Of a stretch of 64,000 nucleotides of DNA, positions 35,651 to 47,170 are shown in pieces. Origin of the DNA: Sitta carolinensis (lineage: Eukaryota > Chordata > Aves > Passeriformes > Sittidae); contig CM063290.1 of NCBI GenBank assembly GCA_032173965.1, positions 2,480,001 to 2,544,000 of the forward strand, read 5' to 3'. Every line of letters starts with the position of its first letter. Position 1 is the first letter of the stretch. A program made the position numbers and the translations under genes. The notes beneath the pieces are model-generated. The model was not told where the DNA came from and made no database searches. It saw only the letters and a list, made by a program, of their open reading frames with translations.

Positions 35651-36770
35651 CCAAAAGCACCTCAGTTAGCTATAAACATTTTTATTACATGATTTTTTAA
35701 TTCCACTATGTAGACGTATATTATGAAGATTATATATATTTAATTTTTTTTACCTTTTTTAACATATTTCATGAATATTTTTAGCTTTGTTTGACCTTTG
35801 ATTTGTTTGACCAAAAGCACCTCAGTTAGCTATAAACATTATTATTACATGATTTTTTAATTCCACTATATAGATGTATATTATGAAGATTATATATATT
35901 TAATTTTTTAAAAAGTTTTTTTGAATATTTTATGAATATTTTTACCTTTGTTTGACCTTTGATTTGTTTGACCAAAAGCACCTCAGTTAGCTATAAACAT
36001 TATTATTACATGATTTTTTAATTCCACTATATAGACGTATATTATGAAGATTATATATATTTAATTTTTTTTTTACCTTTTTTAACATATTTCATGAATA
36101 TTTTTAGCTTTGTTTGACCTTTGATTTGTTTGACCAAAAGCACCTCAGTTAGCTATAAACATTATTATTACATGATTTTTTAATTCCACTATATAGATGT
36201 ATATTATGAAGATTATATATATTTAATTTTTTAAAAAGTTTTTTTGAATATTTTATGAATATTTTTACCTTTGTTTGACCTTTGATTTGTTTGACCAAAA
36301 GCACCTCAGTTAGCTATAAACATTTTTATTACATGATTTTTTAATTCCACTATATAGATGTATATTATGAAGATTATATATATTTAATTTTTTAAAAAGT
36401 TTTTTTGCATATTTTATGAATATTTTTACCTTTGTTTGACCTTTGATTTGTTTGACCAAAAGCACCTCAGTTAGCTATAAACATTATTATTACATGATTT
36501 TTTAATTCCACTATTAGACGTATATTATGAAGATTATATATATTTAATTTTTTTTTTACCTTTTTTAACATATTTCATGAATATTTTTAGCTTTGTTCGA
36601 CCTTTGATTTGTTTGACCAAAACACCTCAGTTAGCTATAAACATTATTATTACATGATTTTTAATTCCACTATATAGATGTATATTATGAAGATTATATA
36701 TATTTAATTTTTTAAAAAGTTTTTTTGCATATTTTATGAATATTTTTACCTTTGTTTGACCTTTGATTTG
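35651..36770 (+). repeat. Satellite-like array: seven ~161-bp units, two alternating subtypes
   Basis: Units start at 35651, 35811, 35972, 36134, 36295, 36456 and 36617 (periods 160-162). The last is about 154 bp. Each begins 'ccaaaagcacctcagttagc', continues with 'tataaacatt' and 'attacatgattttttaattc', and ends 'tttgacctttgatttgtttga'. The middle is of two kinds. Type A has 'taccttttttaacatatttc' and 'tttagctttg'. Type B has 'ttaaaaagttttttt', 'atattttatgaata' and 'tttacctttg'. Order is A-B-A-B-B'-A-B', where B' has 'gcatatttt' in place of 'gaatatttt'. Units are very similar, so the array is recently amplified or homogenised. No coding sense on either strand. Confidence 0.97.
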
Positions 36771-36986
36771 TCATGTAACAGTGTAGATTTGATTTTGGGG
36801 AGTTGTGTATGTTATTTCTTTACAATGTATATGTGTTTTCTTATAACATGCGTGGGGTTTTTTGTAACAACAAATAGGGAATTATTGAGAGCTGCAGGGT
36901 TGGGGGTAGAAATCCTTTTTACATCCTTTCTTTCCATATTATCTGTGTAGTTCCTACAGTGTTATCTAATCCTATAGATTATATCT
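36771..36986. other. Short unique linker after the array
   Basis: AT-rich single-copy DNA joining the 161-bp array to the AT block. The short plus-strand frame at 36756-36950 is unsupported. Confidence 0.5.
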
Positions 36987-37030
36987 ATAGATAGATAGAT
37001 AGATAGATTAGATTTATATATATATATATA
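36987..37030. repeat. (GATA)n and (TA)n microsatellite
   Basis: Five to six GATA units followed by 'ttagatt' and (TA)n. Confidence 0.88.
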
Positions 37031-37144
37031 GCTACTTTTAGCTGTTTCTATAAATTTATTTATTTTCACTACTGTTAGTTGCAAAAATAAAGGTATTTTC
37101 CAAAATTTAACATGATATTGTCTCTGCTTTAAAATTTTGCAAAA

Positions 37145-37350
37145 TCCTAAACTATAATATATGTTTATTATATGAATAACACATATTAGTATACTATATA
37201 TTAATATATAGTGTATATATATACTATGTATATACTATAATATATATAGTACATATAGTATATATATGAATACATACATATTTATTTTATATGTTCATAT
37301 ATATTAGCTTACATATATTATATAAGTTATATAGAAATAATATAAATTAC
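37145..37350. repeat. AT-rich tract
   Basis: Degenerate TATA/ATAC words (tatatagtatatatatga-like) that lead into the (ATATT)n tract. Confidence 0.85.
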
Positions 37351-37566
37351 ATATTATATTATATTATATTATATTATATTATATTATATTATATTATATT
37401 ACATTACATTATATTATATTATATTATATTATATTATATTATATTATATTATATTATATTATATTATATTATATTACATTATATTATATTATATTATATT
37501 ATATTATATTATATTATATTATTATATTATATTATATTATATTATATTATATTATATTATATTATA
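37351..37566. repeat. (ATATT)n pentanucleotide microsatellite (~43 units)
   Basis: About 215 bp of ATATT with a few T-to-C changes ('attacatt') and one one-base phase slip near 37521. Because five is not a multiple of three and the unit has few stops in one phase, the plus strand shows a 97-codon frame of I, L and Y. This is not a gene. Confidence 0.97.
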
Positions 37567-37676
37567 TATATAAACTTATATTAATGACATAATATAATAT
37601 AATAATGTTGTACTAAGTTAATATTATATTGTCTCTAATATTTTGCAAAAGCCTAAACTATAAGTTTTTACATTAA

Positions 37677-38060
37677 TAACATATATATGTAGTATATATT
37701 ATATATGTAGTATATATAATATATAGTATATATATGCTAATACATATTTTATATATATACTAATACATATTTTTATATATACAGATTTATTTATTGATAT
37801 ATATAGTGTGTATATTATATATATGTTAATACATATTTTATATATATGCTAATACATATTTTATATATATACTAATACATATTTTTATATATACAGATTT
37901 ATTTATTGATATATAGTGTATATATATGCTAATACATATTTTTATATATACATATTTATTTTTATATATATACATGCATACACACACATATATATATAAA
38001 ATATAAAGTATGTATTAGTATATATATGATTATTGATCATATTGATATTGATTATATATA
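37677..38060. repeat. AT-rich block with a ~112-bp internal tandem duplication
   Basis: The word 'actaatacatatttttatat' followed by 'acagatttatttattgatat' occurs at 37759 and again at 37871 (period 112). Between and around them are 'gctaatacatattttatata' variants and (TA)n. The block ends with 'acacacaca' and (TA)n. Confidence 0.88.
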
Positions 38061-38070
38061 TATGATTATG

Positions 38071-38099
38071 ATTCTAGAATTTTATAATTCTAGAATTTT
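38071..38099. repeat. Duplicated short palindrome
   Basis: 'attctagaatttt' occurs twice (38071-38083 and 38087-38099). ATTCTAGAAT is itself a perfect palindrome. Confidence 0.7.
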
Positions 38100-39300
38100 G
38101 TTATTCAAAGTAAAAGCTCTGATGTGGGAAAAAATTGGAATTTACAGGATAAACTTACGATGAACAGGGCGAAAAAAAGAAAATGAGGTTTAATGAATGG
38201 GTTTCCTCCAAAAAGAGTTTTACACAAAACTATTTCTAGCTGAATTATCTGAACAGTTGTGAAATCAAGACAAGGTGGTACTTTCAGCCACAAATACCTG
38301 CCAGAAGGACATGAAAAAAATAACCCTCTTTTTATCATGTAATCCAGCAGCCATGGCTTTAGTTTTCTGCTTAAAATTAATTTAATAATTTAGAAAACAC
38401 TGGATTAGAATATTTTCAGCTTTAAATAAGCCCTGAAACATTTTTTTTAATGTTTTTAAAAAATATCTTCAATTTTAAGTACATTTTTCTATCCCAGTGT
38501 CCAAAAGTTGGATCTCACCTCTTTCAGCTGGCCTGAATAAAACATTTTCAGTCTCGTTCACCCTGTACTTTCTGGGAGGCTTTTAAGTTTGTTTTGATTT
38601 GCACTGCAAGCAACTCCATGGCTCAAACACGGAATTTCTGAAGAATCAATCTCAGAGCTGCTCTCATTTGATGTTTTCTCTGGCCCTCTGGAGAAAAACG
38701 AGAGGATGCTGATGGAACTGGGTGGAGAAATGGGATTTGTGGGGAACAGAGAAGGGTGAGAACGGCACAGGGAAGAGCTGGAGTGACATTTGATGAATAA
38801 AAAACACAAAAGTGTTTAACACCTGAGAGGATGGAGCGCAGTGAATGCATTGAAGGATGGACAATTTAAAAATCAACAAATGGAGAGGTTTTAGCAGGTG
38901 AACATGCTGGGGTGCATCCCTCAAACTGGGACAGGGTTGGAGATAAACTGGGGGGGATCTCAGAGAAGGGGAATAGATCAATTTATTGGGGTTTAATAAA
39001 TTGCCTTTCACCTGGTTAGGAATTTGCCCATGGATTTCCTTCTTGCTGTGCTTGGTTGCACAGTGTTGGTTCACCTCATGTGAGGTGATGACCTCCAAAA
39101 ACCCTCCCTGGACAATCCCATCCCAAAATATTTTTAGGGTTTTTTTTTTTTAGTTTTGGGACACAGCCCAGCTCATCCCTTCCTTTACCATGTTCATCTC
39201 AAACTTTTTAAAATGAACCACTCAGGACCCAAACTCAATGTTTCTTATGTTTTCACCTTTCATTAATCAACCCCTAATGTTACAAAGAGAACCCTCATTA
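38100..39300. other. Unique non-coding stretch
   Basis: Minus-strand frames at 38558-39098 (up to 144 codons) overlap in three phases and show no family. No gene called. Confidence 0.45.
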
Positions 39301-39500
39301 GCTAGGCAATGTTCTAATCTTTATAAACCTGGCTTTGATTGGCATTAATTACACTTTTTTTAGTCCTGTGCTTAATGAGCTCTGCCTTGGTCTTTCGGTT
39401 CCTTGGCCTGGGTTCATTGTCAGACTGATAATTATGTAATTACTTTGTCATGCTGTTTATCTTTTTTGTGTGTTGCCTAAACATTCCATTTCTTTACTAA
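39301..39500. promoter_or_regulatory. Candidate conserved non-coding element (unproven)
   Basis: Single-copy AT-rich stretch with 'ggcattaattaca', 'tgataattatgtaattac' and 'gctttgattgg' motifs and no simple repeats. It looks like constrained intergenic DNA, but this cannot be shown from one sequence. Confidence 0.18.
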
Positions 39501-39936
39501 TCCAGAAAATTCCTGGCTCTTGAAGAGACATAAAAAGTCAATGATCATAAAAACCTTGCTGGAAGCCTATGGAAGGAGCCTATTTTGACCTTCCTTATTT
39601 ATGATGCCTTTATTTAATAGCTGTGCTTGGCATCTTCAGTTCCTTTTGGAAAAGAAAGTTGACTCATCCTCTCATGAACTGACTAAACCACTTGTTTTCT
39701 TGGCAAAATAGCAGGTAAGTGACTACACAGTGAATTTATTTGGGGTAATTTTTCCCTTTGTTAGGATCCATCCTGTGGCATAAAATATGAAGTGGTGACA
39801 ACAAAGAAACAGTTCAAATACTGCAGAGTTTGGATAAAGAAAGATTTTAGCAGCTCTATTCCATGTTTGATTTGAAGATTCCAGAATTAACTGCTATGCA
39901 TCACTGAGCTTTCTGAACGTCAGGAAAGATGTTGCA

Positions 39937-40010
39937 GTTTAAGGTTTAAAAAACCTTAAACTTTTAACCTTGAGGGTTTAAAAAACCCTCAAGGTTTTTT
40001 TTTTTTTTTT
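39937..40010. repeat. Twin perfect hairpins followed by 16 T
   Basis: Hairpin 1: arms gtttaaggttt (39937-39947) and aaaccttaaac (39951-39961), loop AAA. Hairpin 2: arms aaccttgagggttt (39966-39979) and aaaccctcaaggtt (39983-39996), loop AAA. Four bases separate them and a T-run fills 39995-40010. The two hairpins share the centre 'gtttaaaaaac', so one may derive from the other. In a bacterium this would read as a terminator. In this avian context there is no gene for it to end. Confidence 0.9.
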
Positions 40011-40523
40011 AAAGCAGATGGTGAAAAGCTTCATTCTCTGACCCTTCCCTATCAGTTTTCCACCATTTCCAGCTTCTGCATCAGCTTCATGGCATTGCTT
40101 ACCAGTTCCTTCTCACAGCCACAGATGCTATCCAGCTGGTTTTGCTTCCCAAGATCCTTTCCATGTCATTTTTGTAGGTTTAGTTGTATTTTTTTTATGC
40201 TGTGGTAGAGTTTCTTTATTGCTGGGGACACTTGTAACTTGAGAAGGTGACTCGCAGGTATTCCTTAGGTTGAGGTTTCATCCCTGAAGCTGGGATGTCC
40301 CTGGGCTGCCTTGCCCCTTCCAGGTGTGTCCCTGTCCCTTTTGCAGGGGAAAGGAAGGAAGGGAAGAGAGCAGGACACCTCCATAGTCCCCAACCCCAGC
40401 AGGGCTGCTGAGGAAAAAGAGCCTTTTCCAGGCAATCCTCAGATTCCTTTGTTCATCAGCCACAGTTTAGACAAGCTGCTAACTCACTCTCTCTGAGATT
40501 CCTGCATCTGCAGGCAGGAAAGG
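40011..40523. other. Unique non-coding stretch
   Basis: No gene or transposon recognised between the hairpins and the 11-bp minisatellite. Confidence 0.5.
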
Positions 40524-40900
40524 AATGACAAATCAATGACAAAGCAATAACAAATCAATGACAAATAAATGACAAACCAGGGACAAACCAATGACAAACC
40601 AATGACAAATCAATGACAAAGCAGTGACAAAGAAATGACAAATCAATGACAAACCAATGACAAAGCAATGACAAACCATGACAAATCAATGACAAACCAG
40701 TGACAAATCAATGACAAACCAGTGACAAACCAATGACAAATCAATGACAAACCAATGACAAATCAATGACAACCATGACAATGACACAGCAATGACAAAG
40801 CAATGACAAATCAATGACAAACCAGTGACAAATCAATGACAAACCAATGACAAACCAATGACAAAGCAATGACAAATCAATGACAAAGCAATGACAAATC
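40524..40900. repeat. 11-bp minisatellite (~34 units)
   Basis: The unit is aatgacaaatc with variants ending acc, agc or agtgacaaacc, plus a few 10- or 12-bp units and one 'aaccatgacaatgacacagc' irregularity. The minus-strand frame through it gives a repeated 'SLICHWFVID'-like peptide from stop-free units only. Many units contain ACAAAG/ACAATG, the core seen by SOX and TCF HMG-box proteins. Confidence 0.97.
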
Positions 40901-43670
40901 ACTCCAGGTTCAGGCAGCAGGCTGATCAAAGCCTCGCCGGTGGGAACGCTGCGGTCCCTGGGGGTGGTGGGAACAATCCCAGCCTGCTCCCAAAACACCT
41001 TGCCAGCTTTCCCGAAATCCAGGCGGTCCAAGGGAGGAGAGGAGCCTCCAAGATGAGTTTGTTTGCCAGCAGAGGCTGAGCTCCCACGTGTGCCAGGGCA
41101 CTCTGGGTTTGCTCCTGCCACTCTCTGTGTGCCTGTCCCTTTTCAGCGATGCTCTGACTCACTGCTGCTGCCTTGGAAACGTCAAAAAACCCCAAACTTC
41201 ACAGCTTTTCCCAGTGGTTGTAGCTTGGGTTTTAACGTTTGGGTAGAGCCAGGTTTCTGGAGGAAATTCTGGAGTCCCAGAGTCGTTTGAGTGACAATCC
41301 ACATTTAGGGGAAAATGGCTTTTTGGCGTCCCTTGGCAAGCTTATTTTATGGGGATACTTTTCTTTTTTTCCTCCTCCTGCCTGTGTCCCAAAGTGGAGG
41401 AGACAGCAGCAATACCCTGAAAATGGAGAGAGCTGTTCAGTGGGGTTATGGGGTGAGATTTCCTTGGGAAATTCCCATACTAAGGGGCGCTCAGTGTTTT
41501 ATTTATTTTATAGAGCATGAACTGATAAAAGCCCACACTGTGTGCCCCAGTGATCACCCATTACCTTGTGCAAACACAGCATCCCATAGGTGCAGACTGT
41601 TGTTAGCCAATATTTGTGGAGGTTTTTCACAGCAGTATAAGAGGACTTTAAATCAGTGAGTCTCTGTTAGCTAATAAAAAAAATATAAATAAATTTATCT
41701 CCCTGTTTTTTATGGATTCCAGTGGCAAGAGATGAGTTGTGCATGTACTGGTGTCGCTGACACTACCAGCTTGGGTTCTTACACCCAGCAATTAAAATTT
41801 TGTGGAAAATAGCCCTCAAACCATCAGAGTCTCCAAACCATGGACTCTGAATAGCTCTGATATTTCAGCAAGTTATTTTTAGTCTGGAAAAACCAAAATG
41901 CTTATTTGTGATTCCAAGGCAAGGAGGAAATTCCTGGGGAAAAGCTCTGGGTGTTGATGAGTGGAGCACCTTTGGGTGATCCAGTGTCACATTTTAATTC
42001 CCTTTTTATTCCACATTTTATTCCCTTTTTTGTTCCTGGAGTGCAGGACATGGACTCACCCTGCAGACTCTCCCTCTCCTTTCAGCCTTTGCTGTTGCCT
42101 TGACTCGGGATCCTCCCACAGCAAGCAAACCAGAATAATTCCCTTATTTAAGTGAGCATTCCCTTTCTGGGGTAATCCTGATGATTAAATCCTACCTGTG
42201 TTTTCCACATGAAATAAAGCAATAGTCAGTGTCATAAAAATCTGAAGAAAATCAACACCTAAAGCCACAAAATTCAAATTGTGGGCTCCTGACTGTTTCT
42301 CCCCTTGACCTTTCAGCAGCAGTGAAAGTGCTGTGTCATGAACTTACCTATTAAAGCAATTTTAAACCACATTAGAACTTAATGAAATCTGCTCAGGACA
42401 CTTCTTTTTTCATGTGTTTGCTGTGTATCTAATGCCATCTTAATTAATTTTACCCTCAGACTGAATGGGTAATGCAGTGAAGGGAGCGTGAGGTGTGACT
42501 TTGTGCCACAGCACAATTCATTTTTGTCTCACTGCTGTTAAAGTTTGATGTGTGGAGGCTTAAATATAGTCCTGGAACTCTCATGCATTGAGGATGAAGA
42601 GTAAATTCTATTTTTTATGTTAAAGCAGATGATCATAACACAAAATAGGCACGCTGATGAATTTTTTATTTTTATAGCTTTACAGAATGCCCAAAATTCA
42701 GTTCATAATTTTAGTGGCAGATACAGGAATTTCGTTTGCAGTGCTCAGTTCTTTGCAAAGTGTTTATCCAGGGAAGCACAGCCACAACATCCCATAATTT
42801 ATTAGAATTTGGCCAGCAGCAGCTTGGAATTTACCTCTTTTTGAAGACATCTCGTGTGTCCACGTACTTAAAGATGAAAATTCATTAACTGTGTTGTAAA
42901 CCAAGCTTTGATATTTTGAAAATCCAGTCCGGGGGATGTTTCTTCTGTGCCACAGATTCATTATTTCAGAACAAAGCAGTGCAATAGTAAATCAGCATTC
43001 CCACAGACAGTCCTTGATGCTGCTGGCTGCATTTGCTGTTTTATCACACGAATCAAAGGTGTGGCAGAGAAACTCCAAGTGACAACTCAGACTCATTCAG
43101 CTAAAAACCAATCTGTTGAAGAAAGAGGAGAAATCAAAGAGAAAATGGGGATGAATTGCACTGAAATAGCAGAACTCCATAATGATCAGCCTGGTTTCAT
43201 ATTTATTGAGCAAACAGAAATCCAACTTAGCAGCTCTAAATGCAGGAGCAGCAAAACCAGAGCTCCCCAAACCTCTTCAGGGAGGTGGTGATGAAATATT
43301 TCTGAAATATATCCACAGAGGGCCGCTCCTCAGCAGTGGAGTGAGCATTCTGTGAAACAAATTTAGTGTATTTCCAGCCAACAGAGCACCCTGCCACCTA
43401 AAGCAGAGCTAAGGTGGAATTGAAGTGTTCAAGTCCGAAATTGCTGGCCCCAAAATGCCTCAGTCCCAATTTGCACTCCAAACACCTCGTGGCTGGGACC
43501 TGTGGATGGGGTTCAGTGGCTGTGGAGACTTTGGGGTTTGGGGGAAATAATCTTTCAAACCTCCTGTGGTTGAGGAAATCTTGGAACTGAGCCCTTTGTT
43601 TACTCAGTCCTGCTCCAACCACTGGTTTGCAGGGTAAAATAAAAGATGAGGAGTGGGAGAAGTTGCAACT
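40901..43670. other. Unique non-coding stretch
   Basis: 40910-41120 is GC-richer with overlapping frames on both strands, none convincing. The rest is AT-rich. No exon, transposon or RNA gene supported. Confidence 0.5.
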
Positions 43671-43842
43671 CTGGGATCACCGAGTAGATTGGGTTGCAGG
43701 AGGTCTGCAAGATGATTTCTTTCCCACCCCCTGCCATGGCAGGGACCCCTCCCACCATCCCAGGGGCTCCCAGCCCTGCCCAGCCTGGCCTTGGGCACTG
43801 CCAGGGACCCAGGGGCAGCCCCAGCTGCTCTGGGCAATCTTC
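43671..43842 (-). mobile_element. CR1 LINE 3' end, antisense
   Basis: Read on the plus strand this is the reverse complement of a CR1 end: 'ctgggatcaccgagtagatt gggttgcaggaggtctgcaa', 'ccctgccatggcagggaccc', 'ctcccaccatccca', 'cagcctggccttgggcactg', 'ccagggacccaggggcagcc' and 'ccagctgctctgggca'. These blocks match the sense CR1 copies at 11065-11252 and 62822-62966. Non-coding. Frames of 143-157 codons across it are artefacts. Confidence 0.95.
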
Positions 43843-46800
43843 CACCTCTGCTCCTCTGCTTTCCTCCAGAACCTGGTCACAGAGCTGGACTGGTTTGTAG
43901 CCCCTGTGCCAGTGTCCATCTGCAGGAGAACTTTCCAGGGCCCACGTTTCCCCTCTGGATGTTGGGTTCCTGGGCAGGGGCAGCAGCTCAGCCTCTGTCA
44001 CCTTTCCTGGCTGAACACCCCGTGCAGCCACTCTGGCTTTCCACCTCTCGTTCCTGCTGTAAAAGTCCCACAGATCTCAAAGTTCCTCCTCAGTTTTTGA
44101 CTCCTCTACGTGCAGGACAGGGCTGGAATTGCCTGCACTGCACTTGCAGCATCATTTCGTGGCTGCTGACCCTCTTTGCAAAGGTTGGAACTGCAGCCAG
44201 CCAGACGTTGCTGAGCATTCTCTGCATCATTTTTATTTAAAATATTCCTTTCAGTCTTATTATTTAAAATATTCCTTTCAGTCTTATTATCCTCTCTTTG
44301 CGGTCTGCAAGGCCCAAATCTGTCTTTAATTTCTCTGTTTTTGGGGGATTTCTCTTTCTCTTCTCACCGTATCCATGATGTGTTTTCTTCTTTTGGAAAG
44401 GTTCTGTGTCATCCTTTCCTGCTGGGATTTTGGAATGTTTTCCCCATTTGCATTTCTCTTTTTCAGGTCAATCTCCCCTTGTTTGAACAGCAGCTTGCCT
44501 CTCTCCAGGCAGGTAAAACAATTTATCATATTAATAGACTTGCAAAATAATTTTTTTCGTGGCATATTTAAATATTATCAGTTCTAAAAAATATCTCAAG
44601 CACTGTGTGAATGTACAAGTTGCTAATGGATAATATTTATGAATTATCCTCAATTTCCTGTGTACTAAGCCAAGTCCAATTTATTTAATTATTGGTTAAA
44701 TCTCACTCTGGCTGTGCTACATTTAAAGAAACTGAGTCTTTGATTAAACTTTTGTAATAACTAATTGCCAGCCAAAGAGAAGGAAAATTCAGTGTTGGAA
44801 AAGTAACAAATTGGATTTTGCTGGGATAGTTTTCTTGTGTGGTGCGTGGTTAATCCTGTGAAATCACTATGAAATTGCCATTATTATTCTTCAATACAGT
44901 GCCCAGAAATTCTTTACTACAATCTTTGCAGGTAATTTCCTCCAGAGAAAAAGGTGGTGTTAGAACACAATAAAGCGAAATTTCTGTAAAATCCAGTTTC
45001 CTCTTTCAGGCCACTCTTGTATTCCCAGGGCTTGGCATGGCAACCAAGGTTTAGGATTTCTTATTTTAAATAAAAATCCACTTGACCACAATATCAAGGA
45101 AAAATATATAGGAGCAACAGTGGGGCTGAAATTATCTTAATTTTGCTGGAGCTACCACAGATTTTCACTCACCTCGAAGCTGCTTTTTAAGGCAGGTAAT
45201 TTCCATTTAAATGACAGTGGGAAAGAAAAGTATCCATAAAAATAGACGATTACAGTTCTGATCCTGTGAGGAAAGAATGAAAATGCTGGGAAACAGGAGT
45301 TTGTTTTAGTTGGAATTGACCATTCTGTGAAAAATCAGCTTTTTAAGTGTGTCTTCAGCACGTGTGAGCTGCCAGCTCTCTGGAACCCCTCAAACTGCAC
45401 CTCCATGGCATCCTCCTGGAATGTTCTCTGGTGCAATCTGCAGGACTGCACTAGAAGCACAAATAATATTTTTTTTTTTTTCTGGTTGGCAGTATAGCAT
45501 CCTCCAAAAAGGAATAATGTCTTCATTTCAAGGTAAACACCTCTTTTATCACTGAATTTGCTCCTGTGACCTCCCAGCTGGGTGTGTGCACTGTCCCATC
45601 CGTGACTGTTGCCTTCTCCCGGGAATATTTTGGGATCAGTGCCAGTGGGCTCAGCTTTGGGGCAGCCTCTGTCCCTGGCACCACCATCCCCTCCCTGTAC
45701 CCGTGGCTGTGCTCATGAATTATTTGCCTGCTCTAATCCCTGCAGCTGCTGGGTCTCTGTGATATTGGTGGCTCAGGATGTCACAGGGGTCACCCTGGGT
45801 GCACACAGACACGGATCAGTCCATGCTCCTGGCAGCTCAGATCCCTTTGACTTCTCTTCCCCTTGTTCTCTCAATCCCCTCCTCTCCACCCACAGGGAGG
45901 TTTAACTGAGATGTTCCAGCATTAAGGGTAGGGTTGAGGGCAGAAGATTCCTCAGAGATCGAGGTACAGTGCCAAGAAAAGAGGGAAGAATACGTTTCTA
46001 TTTTTATTTCTGCCTTCTTGTGCTCTATCTTTAAAATTTCACCACCTAAACAACCTCTGGATGTGTTGAAACACCTTTCTTTCTGGAGTGGCTTAAAAGG
46101 GAGGAGAAGAGAACAATAATCTCCATGTGAAAATGAAATAATGGAATTTCTGCAGCTTCAGCAATATTGGTAATTCCCCCTCTGGCTCAAGGAGAGGAGG
46201 GAGCTTAGAAAGCAGTCGAATTTAAATTTACAAAGGGCTGCTTTCTGGGCAGAAATACTCAGAGTTCCTGTTTCTCCTTTGGTTTGTGGTGACTGAGCAG
46301 TGCCTCTGCCATGTGAGGATCACGTTTCAGCACTCATGAATGTCTATCCATGTTCCTGTTCACTCTAATGCACTCCTGCTTTTTCTCTGAAGTGATTTTC
46401 AGCTGCTAATTGCAGCACTTCCAGATGCAACAACAAAACCACAAGATTTAGACGTGAGGCTGCTTTAAATAAACCCCAAAGTCACCAAGAGCCTGCTAGC
46501 TTGGAGCAGCCCTCTGAAGAGATCTGTGTTTTCCATATTTGCTCAGAAAAGCTGCGAGGAACGTGGTAGAAGATTTTATTTCAGTCTTCCTAATGATTCA
46601 TAATTAACTTTGAGGGAAAACGATATTTTTAACTTCAGATTTGCATCGCACGTCAAAACTGATCGCTTACTCCTGTTAGAGCTCTGCTGCCAGAATCCCA
46701 CCAAGGCAGTTTGCAGTCCTTGGTTTTCCATTCCTGACTCCAGAGATGGCAGGAGGGGGTGGAAGCAGTGCCTGTCCTGCAGCAGGGACACTGAGGTGTG

Positions 46801-46960
46801 CAGAGGGACAAGGCAGGAGAGCTCAGCACTGGGTTCTGCTTTTCTTGGCAACACAAGAGATTTTAATTCTCTGTCAATACTTGGACACCCTAATGGACAG
46901 GAAGGTCGTTAATAAACAACCCCAGCCATGGTCTTAGCTCCATTACAGCCATCCAGTAGG
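43843..46960. other. Unique stretch with a 27-bp doublet
   Basis: At 44236-44289 the unit 'tttaaaatattcctttcagt' plus 'cttatta' is present twice in tandem (period 27). Elsewhere there is a T-run near 45470-45481. No gene supported. Confidence 0.5.
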
Positions 46961-47170
46961 GGAGGTTTGGGTGGATTTCAGGAAAAGCTTCTTCCCCAGA
47001 GGTGCTGGCACTGCCCAGGCTCCCCAGGGAATGGGCAGAGCCCCTGGGAGCCCCAGGAGGGTTTGGGCAGGGTGGGATTGTTGGGGGGTCTGTGCAGGGC
47101 CAGGAGTTGGGCTGGGTCATCCTTGGGGGTCCCTTCCAGCTCGGGATATTCCAGGGTTCTTTGATTCTGT
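46961..47170 (+). mobile_element. CR1 LINE 3' end, sense
   Basis: 'gggtggatttcaggaaaagc ttcttccccaga', 'ggtgctggcactgcccaggc', 'tccccagggaatgggcagag', 'ccaggagttgggctgggtca', 'tccttgggggtcccttccag' and the end 'atattccagggttctttgat tctgt'. This is a CR1 subfamily type different from the 11.1-kb copy, with the 'GGATGATCCTTGgGGGTCCCTTCCA' ending. Dead fragment. Confidence 0.95.

Noticed and set aside
37291..37584. 97-codon plus-strand frame of I, L and Y
   Set aside because: Reads the (ATATT)n microsatellite.
39966..40010. Hairpin plus T-run resembling a bacterial intrinsic terminator
   Set aside because: The window is vertebrate DNA with no upstream gene. It is kept as a structural curiosity only.
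40524..40900. Regularly spaced short repeats that could be taken for a CRISPR array
   Set aside because: The repeats are 11 bp and directly adjacent, with no unique spacers, in an avian genome. It is a minisatellite.
43600..44100. Frames of 143-157 codons on both strands
   Set aside because: They overlap an antisense CR1 3' UTR, which is GC-rich and stop-poor but non-coding.
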